DNA from: Marasmius tenuissimus
Taxonomy: Eukaryota; Basidiomycota; Agaricomycetes; Agaricales; Marasmiaceae
Length of the DNA: 64,000 bases
Direction of reading: 5' to 3'
Assembly: GCA_029532415.1 (NCBI GenBank)
Contig: JAQOTA010000053.1
Span: forward strand, 4,650,001 to 4,714,000
The notes beneath the pieces were generated by a model that worked only from the letters and a program-made list of their open reading frames with translations, was not told where the DNA came from and searched no databases. The position numbers and the translations under genes are program-made. This document shows, in pieces, positions 22,986 to 35,253 of this stretch (its first letter is position 1; each line of letters starts with the position of its first letter).

Positions 22986-25900
22986 AGTCCGCTTGCTCAA
23001 AGCTCACAAATTTTATTGTTAGTTTAGTAGTCTCTAGGATACGATACATATTGTGTTTTACTTATGAATGAAGCACAAAGGGAACTTTGCACTCGTATAA
23101 AAATCTTCGGACTGTCTTGTGTTGCTACGTAGTAGATTTAGTTTATGCTGATGAGAATCAGATAAACTCGAAGACAGTCCGGGATGCCGCGCGCTATGAA
23201 GAGCGTGCATAGCGCAAGGTATGGGCAAAGGCCCGAAGGGCCTTTGGGCCCCCGCGAGACTTCGACGCGTTGGGAACTTGGTCGACTGAGATACCCAATG
23301 TAGTAGGAGTTCAGGGAGCGACGCATCTAGTCGATCTAGATAGCCCAAACCAGAAGGAGCATCCGGAAGTCTCGCTATATCCGAGGATCGCGCCAACACC
23401 GTTTGTTTCTCGAAATCGGCGTGGGTTCTTTAGTTGGTTCTTGGTGCCTGTAGACTATAGCGGTTGTAAAGTGAGGGTATACCAGCGGCGTTACGAATGA
23501 TATGCCACGCTGCGGAGTCCGAATCCAAACTAATAATCCTGGTTGAGCACGAATATTATGTGTCCGATTGGTTGCAATCATGGAGTTTTGTTGGCTATGA
23601 CCCGGTCTGGGTTCGATGAGTATTGTTGGGGTTTGTGGCTCCGAGTACCCGCAGCCGTGAGAGTCTGCCTCGGGGAGACTACTGGTCTCGTGTAACGTGT
23701 TGCGGGTGAGGACATGAACTGCCCCTATTGAATAAGGTTGTTCAAATGTGAACATACCTGCGCGAATTCTCACCTGTCCGGATTTCTTTCCACTCCTTCT
23801 CAAGTCTTGTCATCGACTCTAAAGCCTAGCGAGTGTACAGGGGAGACAATCAAGAGTCAAGAGTTCTGCTTATGCGAGCCAGACGACCGCGGTACCAGCA
23901 GAATACCAATGTTAGTTTTGACTATTTGGAGATGTACACGCTGCATCGTTAAAAGTTCCTTGTTTCCAAAGACAGGGTCACGTAGGTTTCATTGTGAATA
24001 ACCTTGGTTTGGTTAGGAGCACGGGCAAAAGGGCAGATCCTCTTGGCCTGAATGTGCGATTTGAGTCCAAAGGCAATGAAGCTGACTGTGTCCGACGGCC
24101 CATTTCTCCATTCAAGATAATCCTCCTGATTTACTCTCTTGTCATCATCTTTGTCAAGAACACCGATGAATCATTTCATATGTTGACTTTAGTGCCCATC
24201 TTGATTCGGTGTTTCTCTACTTGACAACCGATCGAGGTGTCCTGTCCGGTAGGCTTAAATTTAGGACCGGTATGCAAGCCCTTGTCGCGCCATTTGGCTG
24301 AAGCTTTGAGAGTCTTCATCGTGATCTGAGTATGGCAGAGTATCAATTTGAGCGCTTGAGTGTTGACGTTGAGCCTTCCCAGTTGGTTATGAGTCTCGTG
24401 TTCGGGACCTATTGGCAGAATCTTGGAGATGTGGGTTTTTAGAGGTTTAACCGTCGACGTGATTGCCATTGTACTAGTCGATGTGAAGGGTTTTAGATCT
24501 TGTAGATCTGAGGATTGCAACACGCTGGCAATCGGCGTCAGAGGAACCAGTCTGGGCCATAAACCCCTTATGAGCTCAGAGTTATGATCCAGGAGGGGCG
24601 ACGCTTGAGTGATACAGCGCTCTGTTCGTTATCAACGTGAGTTCGGAACGTACAGAGTAGTATCGGCTCGCTGTGTGGCTGTTGGGATTCCGATTCGTTC
24701 GAGGCCAATTGTTGTCGAATCCTTCTCTTATTTGCCTCTCAAGGGCATTGACTGGGACCCATGTGTGCTACTTGTACTGCTGAAGGCCAAAGTAGATTCC
24801 GGGGTCGTTGAAGCGGAATCGAATAACCTTGTTGAAATTCGAGTCTCGAGTCTCGATTCTCGAAGTCTCATATCGTATATGCGGCCAAGGAGTGACTCAA
24901 ACCTGATCAATGACCAGAGAATACACGCCGTCAGGTGTATTTGTTACCCTCTTTTGAGCGTGATTATGCTTGTGAACAATTTGTTAGCGGGAATGGCCCG
25001 AAGCTATTAAACTCCTTAGACTTTGCTGCGTCCCCGACTGTTGTGCTAGAGCAGGATGATAGAAAATAAGATAGAATCACCAGGAGCGTGCCACGTATAT
25101 GAGTAATGATACGCAGGTTCGGCATTTGTGTTTCAATGTAATTCGAAGATATCCCCCATCCAGAGTGCAAATGACAGACTAGTTATCGAACGCATCAAAG
25201 CAGTGCCGATACGGTGGCCTATATTGATAGTATGACCTGGCAAGTCGCGGTAGTTGAGCATAATCAGGATACAGTGAAATCTGCTGAATATGATTGCAGC
25301 GGAGAACATCAGTGTTTGCGAGTACTTTTCGCTTGCCCTGCCAGTTGCTAAACGGTCTTCGTGTACGGTGTTTGGGCTGGGGACCTACACTTGCATCATT
25401 GCCGATAGCGTATTCTCCTGTATGCCGTACTTGCTTTGTATTTCCACCTTCGTAGCAATCCTCTGAGTATTGGGATTCACAGGTGCTAGCTCCTGTTTGG
25501 TAGACAAAAGGTTCGACCATCAACTGCTCGCGTTCGCCAAAGTTGAATCAGCGAGTGTCGGTGGCTCAGGTTGACGAGACTGATCCATGGTCTGGTAGGT
25601 AGACTGGGTAATGACAAGGAAGACAGGGTAGGTAGGGTCCAGTGTCGAGACTCGAGAGAGTTAGCAGGTATCGTCGTAGAAACCAACATGTGCATCCTGG
25701 GACGAAAAGGGAAGGGCCCGGGCACCCCGAGGAAACTCCACCACTAAGACTGGGAAGTTCAACCCGGAACACCCTGCTTGTGGCGAATAGCAGTGTCCGC
25801 TGCGAAATAGTATATGCATATAAACGGGGCTTCGCTAGTCATATGTATGGGCAGTTGAAATAGACGGTCACGTAGTCTCAGACTGGTATTGCACGGTTCG

Positions 25901-26690
25901 CGGGTCAAGCTGACAAACGGAGCAATGGACCGATGGAGTGATGGATTGCGGAGGTGGCATTTGGAAGAATAAGACGGCGGGGCACGAGCTGGACACTCAA
26001 GTCAAGGCCTTGAGACTAGATGATCAACTCCCTCTGCTACGTGGCAGAGAGTTCCAAGCGTAGACAACATTCCGAGTATCCCCCCGCAAACTTATTGCCG
26101 TTGAGGTGAATGACAGCTCCTGGCTGTTGATTTGGGTGTATTAAATCCCTCCATATACCTCTGATACGTCTCTCACTGCATCCTGGTATCTGGTTTGGAA
26201 GGTTCATAAGAGGCTGCGCATGTCCCTCATAAAAGCGATAGGAGTAGAATCCATGGATAAATTGATGCTATGCAATGATACGTATGATGGGAGCAGGGGG
26301 TGTGCGACCGTTTGTACAAGCGCAACTTTCCTGGCCCCAGGTCGAACAAAGTTCCTGTCCTGTAACTCTTCTGCTCTAGTGCGTTTGGCCCCCCCGATTG
26401 TCCCGAGTGATTTCGCTCGTGTGATGGCAGATGACACGTCCTTGTCTGCTGAGACGCCGCGGGCAAACCGCATGCGTGCCTTCGGTCTCATGTGACCCTG
26501 GGCAAGCATCTCGAAAGGACTACGAAAGGTGGATGTGTGGTTTCCCCATCAGAAAGATACCACTGTGGGTCGGGGTTTCGAGTGGGAAGCACCATCCCCA
26601 CGTTGACTCATGGTGCTTGAGGTGAGCCTGAGTACTGAGCGCTGAGCTTCGGGATGCTGTTGTCCTCTACCTGAGCAACAGGTAATCTTT
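22986..26690. other. Interior of the outer element, no gene supported
   Basis: About 3.7 kb with short frames only (for example 23,375-23,803 minus, 24,176-24,523 minus, 24,609-25,010 plus). No transposase, reverse transcriptase or other domain was recognised. There are two near-perfect palindromes: GCGCTATG...CATAGCGC near 23,188-23,215 and AAAGGCCCGAAGGGCCTTT near 23,228-23,247. This could be decayed transposon interior or captured non-coding DNA. Confidence 0.5.
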
Positions 26691-26779
26691 CAAGGCTAGC
26701 AGTAGTATGCGAGGAGAAAGGGTGTCATTGCAAGGGCGTAGACGATAGGGGTTATGCGGCGTGTATGTTTATATTCAGG

Positions 26780-27000
26780 AACAAATGTGGGTGCCGGTGT
26801 GGAAGTAGGTGCGGGTGTACGAGCGTGTACAGGCGCGGGTGCAGGTAGGGCACGGGTGCGTGTGCATTTACGGGTATGGGTGCGGGTGCGGGTACGGGTG
26901 CAGGTGCATGTGCAAGTGCGGGTGCGGGTGCAGGTGCGGGTATGGGTGCGGGTGTGGGTATGGGTGCAAATGCAGGTGCAGGTGCGAGTATAGGCAAAGT
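26780..27000. repeat. GGTGCG-type minisatellite
   Basis: An imperfect array of six-base units related to GGTGCG/GGTGCA/GGTATG runs for about 200 bp. It creates long artefactual open frames on both strands (Val-Arg or Cys-Gly repeats on plus, Pro/Ala/Thr/His on minus), which should not be annotated as proteins. Confidence 0.85.
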
Positions 27001-27111
27001 CATCATTACCATGGCGAAGGCAATGTGGTTTGGTGAAAATATCGAGCAATAGTAAGTATAGACTCTTGAGAGGACAATTGGAATGCACAACTCACGGTAA
27101 ATTTTCTTGGT

Positions 27112-28149
27112 ATGGTGGCCTATAATGAGTTTATTCCCCCTTATCAAGGAAAGCATTTGTCGTTGAGATACACTTCAGGCTTTGCCCCCCCCCCCCGGAA
27201 GGTTTTGAGCCTGTTGCCTTTGCTGGTTTCAAAGCTCTTGAGGTACGTTGGAGGCGAGAGTGACCTCGTCTTCGCTGTCCTTTGGAAATCTAGAAACCAA
27301 ATCCGCTACCGCCAACTTAGCGAGGCTCTGGCCTCCCAAGAGAAGCTTCAACCGTGCGGCGTGGTGAAGTACTCAAGAAAACAGCAAAAAACCCCCCTCC
27401 ATAATATTCTCCGGTATTCCATGGCGGATTGCTTGTCGTTGACGAAGTCGGGGAGGTCAGTGCTAATGGCCAGGAGAGTTTGGCTGGGCATGTGTCGTTC
27501 CCGGGTCTTGTGCTGTCCGTTTCGGCATATTGAAGATCTCGTAACGAGCCTAGAATTCGAAAGTAGAGAGAGTATGGAAAGAAGAAAAGAAGAGAAAAGG
27601 AAATGGAAGGAAAAGAGACAAGAAATGAGCGGACTGGCACGAGTTTGTGAGCTTGAGGGAACGGCGGCCATGGTGGTGGTACGGGAAGAGGATTCGGCAC
27701 CGCACCACGTGTCCGTCCGAAGACCTCAAGCTGCCTCACACTCGTGCCTCGCGTATAGCAGCTCAACAAACAGTCTTTCTGCGTCACTTATAGGATCCCG
27801 TGAGAAACTGTACAGTTTCTCGGGAAATTCCGAGTGGCTTGTCAGGACATCACAGACCAATCAATCTATTGCCGGTCACCACCCGGTTGCAGGCACTTTT
27901 CCTTCAATCCCACAAATCTCATGTCCACAAACTATCAAACTCGACGTTTATTTTTTTATCTACGCCCAACGTACGTGTCTCGATATCTACTTGGATATCT
28001 GTTTATTGATTTTGCTGATACCAGGATGTCAGTGCTTCAACACATGTCAATCTTGGCTGAAGGGGCAGCTCAAACGGTCAAACCACAGAGTTCATGAGTA
28101 CGAGTCAAAGATCGATGGTGCGCAATTGTCGTTCACATTCTCTCTTTGA
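27112..28149 (+). CDS. Uncertain 345-codon open frame, no recognised domain
   Basis: A single uninterrupted frame beginning MVAYNEFIPPYQGKHLSL. It is longer than expected by chance, but its composition is uneven. It contains an 11-base C run near 27,187 (coded as Pro) and a short charged stretch (ERRKEEKRKWKEKRQEM), with no family resemblance I can name. The second half (27,920-28,290) also contains several GT...AG pairs that could define a different spliced gene extending over the KDZ insertion site. It may be real, decayed or fortuitous. Confidence 0.25.
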   Translation: MVAYNEFIPPYQGKHLSLRYTSGFAPPPRKVLSLLPLLVSKLLRYVGGESDLVFAVLWKSRNQIRYRQLSEALASQEKLQPCGVVKYSRKQQKTPLHNILRYSMADCLSLTKSGRSVLMARRVWLGMCRSRVLCCPFRHIEDLVTSLEFESRESMERRKEEKRKWKEKRQEMSGLARVCELEGTAAMVVVREEDSAPHHVSVRRPQAASHSCLAYSSSTNSLSASLIGSREKLYSFSGNSEWLVRTSQTNQSIAGHHPVAGTFPSIPQISCPQTIKLDVYFFIYAQRTCLDIYLDICLLILLIPGCQCFNTCQSWLKGQLKRSNHRVHEYESKIDGAQLSFTFSL

Positions 28150-28293
28150 CGCTGATGATTCACCAAAGATAACAGGTTTTGACAGTATCTATGCGCAATC
28201 GGCCCCAAGGCCATGAACCCAGCTGCATTTGCGTCGTCACATTGCGCCGTCAAGGCACACGGTAAGTGTGTTTGTTCTATCTTGATTGTTCAA

Positions 28294-28300
28294 GTAAATG
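28294..28300. repeat. Target site duplication, left copy (GTAAATG)
   Basis: The seven bases immediately outside the left inverted repeat are GTAAATG. The same seven bases in the same orientation follow the right inverted repeat at 41,094-41,100. This is the signature of a cut-and-paste insertion. Confidence 0.85.
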
Positions 28301-28555
28301 CACCTAACCGTCCTACCCCTGTACTACAAACCAGTGGGCAGAACCGGGCCGCCGGAACCATTTGGTTTGTGGTGGACTGATGTGGTCTGCCGCATCTCTC
28401 AATAACTTCCTTAGATACCCTCGTTATCCTCAAGATCTTTCCCTCATATCCTCTCAAGTCCTCTCAGTCATGCAAGCTCCCGCCCCCGCGCCCTCCCTCC
28501 CGACGCTCCCTTCCTTTTTTGACCAACGCTTACTCATCACCTCACACCTTCACCC
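28301..28555. repeat. KDZ terminal inverted repeat, left
   Basis: 255 bp matching the complement of 40,839-41,093 with one difference found by eye. The similarity stops after CACACCTTCACCC and becomes patchy. It contains a TC-rich tract. Confidence 0.9.
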
Positions 28556-28696
28556 GCAACAGCTCTCACCTACTCCGGCATTATTCAATACGCTCATTTT
28601 TTCTATCCGCCCCACCACATACTATTCGACTTTTTTCCGTCCTATACGGCTCCTATACCCTTGCTTCACCAACATTCGCTCTAACTGTTATCCTCT

Positions 28697-31600
28697 ATGC
28701 ATCGCGCAAAACGCCGTCGAAAAGGGTTCACCGACTCCCTAGCCGATACCGTAAATATCATAACTATCGACGATGACGATGAGATAGTTGAAATGGAGTC
28801 CTCTGGCGAGGGCCATGATTACTGGAATCTGGCCAAGGCCCAAGTCCGCAATATGTGGGAACGTATGTATCTTTTTTTCTGTTCTTCTCTCAATCCATCT
28901 CATCTCTGTGTTAGTTCTTAGCTACCAACGAAGAGATCTATTTGACTCCGCTGGCCATGGAATGTCTTTCTCCGATGTCCCCATGTACGACTCAAATGCA
29001 CCTGACGACGACGACTGGAACGACGAAGATTTTCAATTACCTGTCGGCGAGGAAGGAAACATGAACAGTAACGCCGGAGGAGATTTCCACACGTTTTTCA
29101 ACTCGTTTCTAGAGGATGCGCCGAGGTGTGTCCCTACTATTCCTATATCATGAGACTGATACTGATTATCTTGCCTTAGGCGTATTGATATGCGGGACCG
29201 ACACTACAGAACGGAGGATCAAAATGACAGTTGGAAGCGACAGATACCTCAGCTAGTGGATGGTTATCTTTACTACCGGGCTAATGGCGCCTTGGACCCT
29301 GCGGATGATGAAAAGTCGGAGGGCGAGACGTGGAGGATCAACTGTATGGATTTTGATGGTGCGTCACCAACTCATGTTAAACTCGCGTCGTTACTGACTC
29401 TTGTTCATTCTAGACTACTGGTATCTCGACGATATGCGGCATGTTCGTGGTGCCCTGACCACCAACGAAACCTTGGCCTATCATGGGCTCATCGGTGGTA
29501 GTCCTGATGATCCAACAATCGCCTTTCCATTCAAATTCCTCGAGACTTTTCGGCAGATACACCGGGTTTGTCCAAGGTTCAGCATTTCTGGTCTTTCCCG
29601 GACACTCACCAACACTCACGGCGTAAGGTCACTTCTCTCGCCATTCTTCAGCATACTGACACTTTTCACTAGCGATTCCCGATGCCCCATCTTGAACAAC
29701 AACTTCGCATTGCTTATGATGCATACCTCGTGATTCAGCGTGAAGTTCAACAGCGAGTTGATCACACCCTTGGTCGCGATTCTCAGAAACACTTTATTCA
29801 CCACGTCTGCCCTCCATGTACGTACAACGTGGAAAATGAAATCCCTTTGAATCCTACTATTTTGATGGCCATGGACGGTAATAACTCATTAAAACTTGTC
29901 GACACGAGCAAACGGTCTGGACGCCAGAGACTGGATACACGAGATATTGAGCACCCTCGTTGGCTCACGGATGAGTTCGTTGATCGTTACCAAGATGAAG
30001 TTGCGAATGCGCAACGAAAGGCGAAGGTATGAGTCTCTTGTGTGCCAACTGATGGCGTGCCTTGTGCTGACGACCGATTATAGCGTGGTCCTGCAAAGCC
30101 TTCGGATCCCAGTATCTCATGTGATAGACCAGAGTTAGAGGACGACGAGGGAGTGACTTGGCTCAACGATGACGAGCTGGATGACCTGGCTGGCACCATC
30201 AATCCTTGCGTAGAGCGATGGAAGGCTGCCGGCCCGGACGCTCATAAGAAGATGTTCTCCTTCTTTTCTGTGTCCGGGATTTTCTTATCTGTCTGCCGAC
30301 ACGGGCATGTCCTCGTTGTTTGTGACATGCGTCGGAGTGGCGAGCTGTGAGCATTTCTGTTCGTAACTTAACTCTCAGCTAAACACCAACGCAGTATGAA
30401 ATATCCTCTGGCCGTTGTGAAGGCCCTTCTGGACCGGTATGGTCGCGACCTCGGTCTCGGCTATGATATCATGTGTGCGTTCTATAGAACGTTACTCCGG
30501 AGCGAGAAGTTGCGAGGTCAAGTGGTAGCCTTTCGCCTCAAGGGCGTAGTACCAGCTTTTCACGGACACGCACATAATCGGAAGTGCCAGGTCAGTTGGC
30601 ACCCAATGTATATGGAAGGAGTGGGGCTCGAGGATTTTGAGGAGTGTGAACGGACGTTCTCCGAATCCAATCACCTCGCCCCGACGACTCGCCTTGCCAA
30701 CAGCTTTCATCGTCATCAAGCCCTGATGGAACACTTTAATTTCCATGATCAGGATAAACATATGGCGTCTGGTGTGTTAATGAGTTTTTAGTTCTCCACA
30801 TATCCTCATTATTGGTTGGTCTCAGGGAACTTCATATACCAGAATTATCGTCAGGCACTGCAGAGAATAGCTACAGAGGGCTCGTTGTTCCGAGAACTAT
30901 GCGAGGAGTGGGGTGTGTCGGAGGATGACTGTGAACGATTCCTTCAGGACGAGATCGACCACTTTTCCAAGGAACACCAAGAATCACCCGAGGTTACGGT
31001 CCGGCTGGATTATGTCGAGTTGTTGCAAAAATTGACTAGGCAAAAGTGAGTGTTGATCGACTCATGATTAGGAACTATGTGTCATTTATTCGTTTCCTAG
31101 GATAGCCTCCGATGATGCTCACGGTAAATACGAGGGTGCTCAAAGGAGCAGGAAGGCTACCGCGAAGCAACTGCAATCCTTGCTCACGCACTCACGCACT
31201 GCTCTAGAACGATACCAGTCTACCCTTGAAGAGGTTCTGGTATTTGAAACCGAGCACAGCTACTACAAACGTTGGAAACCGACCGACAAGGAGTATCAGG
31301 AGACCCTTGATTCCATGCGGGCTCGGAGCTATCGCCGAGCGTTGGAGAGATTGGAGCGTCTGGTGGTGCAACGATTATTGGAGCTGACGAAACTGAACAT
31401 GAGCGGGGTTGGTGAGTGCCTGTTCAGATGGTTCTTAGTTCATCGCTAACTACAACTCCAGGGTATAAACAGCGGGAGAAAATAACTCAAGCCTTGCGAG
31501 CCCGGGCCAAAGCCATCCAAAAGGCTCTCGACGAATACAATACTGCTGCTCTGGTTATGGATCCGCCGCGACCGAAGCTCGAGTGGAAAGATATTTTGGA

Positions 31601-32247
31601 CATGGCCAGTCTCGCAGACTTCGACTTACTCAAGGACACTCATCTTGATCTCACCAACGTGCCATGGGCCCAGCCTAATCATCGTGAATGCATGCGGCTC
31701 TACTTCGGACTCAAACGGGCGCGTGAAGAGATTGTCCGCTTGAATGTGGAGATCCGCCGTTTGATCACTTACATGATTGACGAATATGCTGATCTCTTTC
31801 ATGCTGCAGAGCGCTTATCTGAGGAGGGTAACGATAACCTTGCATTCGAAGTTCGCGAACGCATGCAGGCTATGGTCGAAATAGACGGCCACATCGCAAT
31901 TCGACTCGTCCAAACAAGCGAGCTACAAGGCTTTACAGGTATGTTCAATGGTCATACAACTCCGAGAGCTCTGACAAACGTTTTGTTACGTAGGAACTCT
32001 GGTGCCTGGCCGGAAGTTGAATCGGGATCCCGCCATTACTGATTCCGCCAGGCTCCCTGACTGGGCCCCAATTGTTCTTGGTCTAACGCGTACCTATGAA
32101 CACTACGAATCTGCTCGACCCACTCGCAACCTATCTGATATTCTTCCTCCCTACGACGGCGAAACCAACAATAACGAGAGTTTATTGGATTACTTCGAAG
32201 GGATTTCGACGGGATCTAGACCTGGCAACGACGGGTTGCTTGTATGA
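28697..32247 (+). CDS. KDZ transposase
   Basis: Eleven exons join in phase to 1006 residues: 28697-28862, 28915-29125, 29180-29358, 29414-29622, 29673-30026, 30084-30346, 30395-30771, 30826-31045, 31101-31411, 31462-31938, 31994-32247. The conserved catalytic-core blocks of the family are present. MAMDGNNSLKLVD, near residue 320, holds a candidate first acidic residue. It is followed by GIFLSVCRHGHVLVVCDM, then KYPLAVVKALL, GYDIMCAF (near 482), FHGHAHNRKCQ (near 515), GVGLEDFEECERTFSESNHLA and RLANSFHRHQALMEHF. The C-terminal half is helical and coiled-coil-rich. The N-terminus starts MHRAKRRRKGF, a basic stretch, with an acidic run IIDDDDEIVEM-like just after. It is expected to act in the nucleus to excise and integrate the element by its inverted repeats. 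No disabling change was found. Confidence 0.92.
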
Positions 32248-32290
32248 TATATTTTAGATATTTCCAATGGATCCACATGCTACGTGAACC

Positions 32291-33001
32291 ATGAACATAA
32301 GAAGGACTCTCAATCATCGGTATTCATTACCCGATATTGATTTGGTTCTCCTTGGTACGCACTTTTGACTCTCTTGTGGACTTCAATCTTGATTCTTTTC
32401 AGTCATGAACGTCAACATAGTGAATCCATGGCATGAATGTTTGAGGCTTCAGGGGAAGGCAGAGAAACAGTGGCTCAGCCTCCGAGGGTATTCGGAAGAG
32501 GAGATCCCTCAATTGGTCCAAGCTCGAACGGATTTTCGGGCAGAAACAGTGGACCGCTATCGTGCGTTGTGAGTATCATCTCATGGGCTCTATCGCGATA
32601 TTCAGGGTTCATATTTGACTTGATAGGATGCAAGATAAGATAAATGACCGGAACGAAATGGAGTGAGCACCTCACAAATATTTCCGATTAATGATTTTCA
32701 TATGGAACTGTCCAGGCGGCGTATCCGGAAGTATTCTCATCGTTTGGCGCGTCCATATCCCCAACGGGGGGTGAAACCACACGATCTTGAGCAGTGGGCT
32801 CAGATGAAAGCTACTTGCAAAGGTCGGTTCGATAATCGGGAGGCAGAGATTTTACAGCTGGACAACATGATACGCCGGCTCGCACCTCCGAGGATTATTC
32901 TCAGGCGTCGGAGAAAGGTTCATGCTTCACCTGAAGTCGAAGTTGTCGTCTCGCAAATGCTCACTGTTGTAGCTGACGGCGGAATCACACCTCAGAGTTA
33001 G
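32291..33001 (+). CDS. KDZ-associated protein 1, helical, function unknown
   Basis: Four exons (32291-32354, 32403-32568, 32627-32662, 32716-33001) join in phase to about 183 residues. It begins 43 bp after the transposase stop and runs in the same direction, so it could be a separate gene or, less likely, an alternative 3' part of the transposase transcript. The protein starts MNIRRTLNHRYSLPDIDLVL and contains LRLQGKAEKQWLSLRGYSEE and a basic stretch with IILRRRRKVHA. It looks helical and nucleic-acid-binding by charge. No domain was recognised. Confidence 0.6.
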
Positions 33002-33045
33002 AGTAGTCAATGGAATTGTTGATATTGAAGTAAGAAGATGCATTG

Positions 33046-33847
33046 TTACAGCCCAGCAATGTTGTACTTTAACAACAATGATGGATGAAACATTTTGAGA
33101 AACCGTCCATCGTGTCGGTCCTGCAAGGTTGAGTATTGTGTAACCGTCTCCTCGTCCAGCGTGCCCATCATGTCCTCCTCGAGCATAGCCATGTGGAACT
33201 CCTGCACACAAAGGCTGAGGGAGAACACAAACGAGTTCAACGCGCGGTACTTCTCCACGAGAGGAACATTCCCGACGGTGAGCTCAATCCCGTGTGCAAT
33301 CTTCGCGGATGTAATTTCGAGTGAGGCAAGAATGGCAAGCGGGTGATCAAGAGGCGAGCCAGCGGGACGATTGGCTTTCTTCCAGAGCATAAGTTCTTGG
33401 TAGAGATGCTCAAGGTATTGGGAAGGGTCATTGTTGACCTCCCTCTGCAACGTCATCTTCATGGTCCGCAAATGGTGTTGATAGTATCTGAATGAAGGTC
33501 AGTCTCTTGATGCATTCTATAGGATAGCCCGTCGACGCACTCTGAATCCAGTTTGAACCGCTCATTATCTTGCCTGTCACGATCATCCTCCCCAGCCCGG
33601 CGGGTGGAGATCTCTCGTCGCCGCTTAATTCTTCCTTGCCTGAAAGAAAGAACCAAGTCAATCTCGGCCACAATGCAATGAAATCTTGACTTACTGTGCT
33701 CGAACAAGGTCGCACTTGCGATTTTTGGCCTGTCGAATCAACTGTTTGCCCCATGACAAGTGCCTGATTTTTCGATCAGTTGCAGAGGTGAGGATGTAAT
33801 GGAAAGTATTACCGATATACTTTTTTGCTTCTGGCCGTGTCGGGCAT
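33046..33847 (-). CDS. KDZ cargo protein 2, unknown
   Basis: Four exons (33813-33847, 33695-33763, 33541-33639, 33046-33487) join in phase to 214 residues. It starts MPDTARSKKVYR, followed by a basic region with KQLIRQAKNRKCDLVRA and GRIKRRREISTRRAGEDDRD. The C-terminal half is helical (EYYQHHLRTMKMTLQREV; SPLDHPLAILASLEI; FVFSLSLCVQEFHMAML). The basic N-terminus suggests DNA or RNA contact, but no family was recognised. It is convergent with the preceding plus-strand gene (44 bp between stops). Confidence 0.6.
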
Positions 33848-33907
33848 TGTTTTCAGTGAGAGGTGGTAGTGATGGTTCAAAGTCAACGAGGTCAAGAAAT
33901 TGATTGA

Positions 33908-34775
33908 TCATTGAAGTATAGGCGCTGGTGGACGGTCAGAGAAAACACTACGGTAAATTGGAGACAGATCGACGAGCTCTACCCCATTCCCAATCTCTTC
34001 AACCTTTTTCTGTAGCTCTCCGGTCAATGCAATCATCTGGACCAAGAGATCTCGGTAAGCAGTGAAATCTCCTCGCTTCTCGTCCCAACTTTGTCCCACT
34101 TGTTCTCTGATTGCATAGAAATATTCGTCCTCAACAGCCTGATAGTCCATGAGCTTTCGCTCCAAGTATTTCCTCCAGTCGAGTAGAGGACTTTGGCCTG
34201 TGGCTTGTTTCGTTGAGCACCGTCGAGCCCATTGCTTCCAGCGAATGGTTGTTTTGCAGGCTGCTTCCAGGCACTTTTTGTCATCTGGCCCTGCAACAAC
34301 TCGGTAGTCCTTCTTCATTTGTACCAGTTGGCCCTCCAACGTCCTGTAGTCAAGTAAGTACCACCCAAAGCAGTAGAGAGATACAATGACATACTTGATA
34401 CATTCGCTGAGTCTCTCGGTTTTCGTCGATACTTCTTCGTTCACCTCGGTAGACTCTCTCCGCTGTAGAAGCTCCCTCTGTTTCTCTTTCTCTCTCACTT
34501 CCCGCCTTTTCTTGCGAAGTCGAATCCTGTAGAACTGGTTATATTGTAGCTTTAGAATAAAGATTGAGACCCACCCCTCCTTCTCAATGGCCTTGTTTTG
34601 TTCCTCGCGCTTGAGCAACTTGTTACTGAGAATATCTGAACGATGCCTAAGAGGCGACATTAAATAGCGATCTTCGGGGTAGTTGTGACATTTACTTGTT
34701 GTAGAACCTCTTGTTTTTGACCCGATTTGCTTCCTTGCGTTCGGCCTTGGTGTGATACAACTTGGGTCGAGGCAT
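33908..34775 (-). CDS. KDZ cargo protein 3, basic coiled-coil
   Basis: Four exons give about 239 residues. The N-terminus is MPRPKLYHTKAERKEANRV, then KNKRFYNKH, a basic bZIP-like opening I recognise from many small Agaricomycete proteins found near transposons. A charged helical stretch (IRLRKKRREVREKEKQRELL) follows, then a segment with CLEAACKTTIRWKQWARRC and a C-terminal coiled coil (ALTGELQKKVEEI). The gene runs in the same direction as cargo genes 2, 4 and 5. A DNA-binding or accessory role in transposition is plausible but unproven. Confidence 0.65.
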
Positions 34776-35253
34776 GAGTATGGGAGTAGCCAGGGAACCA
34801 GAGCAATCTCGCTCGCGCATACAGATCGCTTTCCTATTTCCTGACTTTTTCGTCACCCTACCAATCACTTCAAACCCTTTGTAAAATGAAATTTATATGC
34901 CTTTGGACTTTGAATCCAATTTATCTAAGGTGTAAGTCAACCTCACAAGGATAGACAAGTGATTCTTTGCTGGCTCGAGCCCTTGTTTTGTACAGTAATG
35001 TCAGTCACGTCAGCAGAGTTCCGGCGACTTGACAGAAGCTGTCAAGTCGGCAATCGTTTTCTCGCTCATATTCTCAATGTACCTGATCTGCTTTACTCAA
35101 TTGTACTTCTACATTGGACTCTGCCATTGAACTCGGCTCTTACTCATACAAAATCAAGGAAGACGAAGACGAGAATACAATTATTGGGTCAAGACTTGGA
35201 CTACGTAACAGCCGAGCGCGAAGTACTAGACGACATGACAAGAAGTTATATAC
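34776..35253. other. Intergenic within KDZ element
   Basis: About 480 bp between two minus-strand cargo genes. The part next to 34,775 is the presumed promoter of cargo gene 3. No other feature was seen. Confidence 0.4.

Noticed and set aside
26696..27156. Minus-strand open frames rich in Thr/His/Pro/Ala and plus-strand Val-Arg or Cys-Gly frames
   Set aside because: They are translations of a six-base minisatellite and have no start context, splicing or domain.
27317..27787. 156-codon minus-strand frame
   Set aside because: Opposite the 345-codon plus frame, Pro/Ser-rich, no recognisable motif.
28362..28742. 126-codon plus frame starting MVCGGLMWS
   Set aside because: It lies mostly in the left KDZ inverted repeat and appears identically on the minus strand in the right repeat, so it is a by-product of the repeat, although a transcript cannot be excluded.
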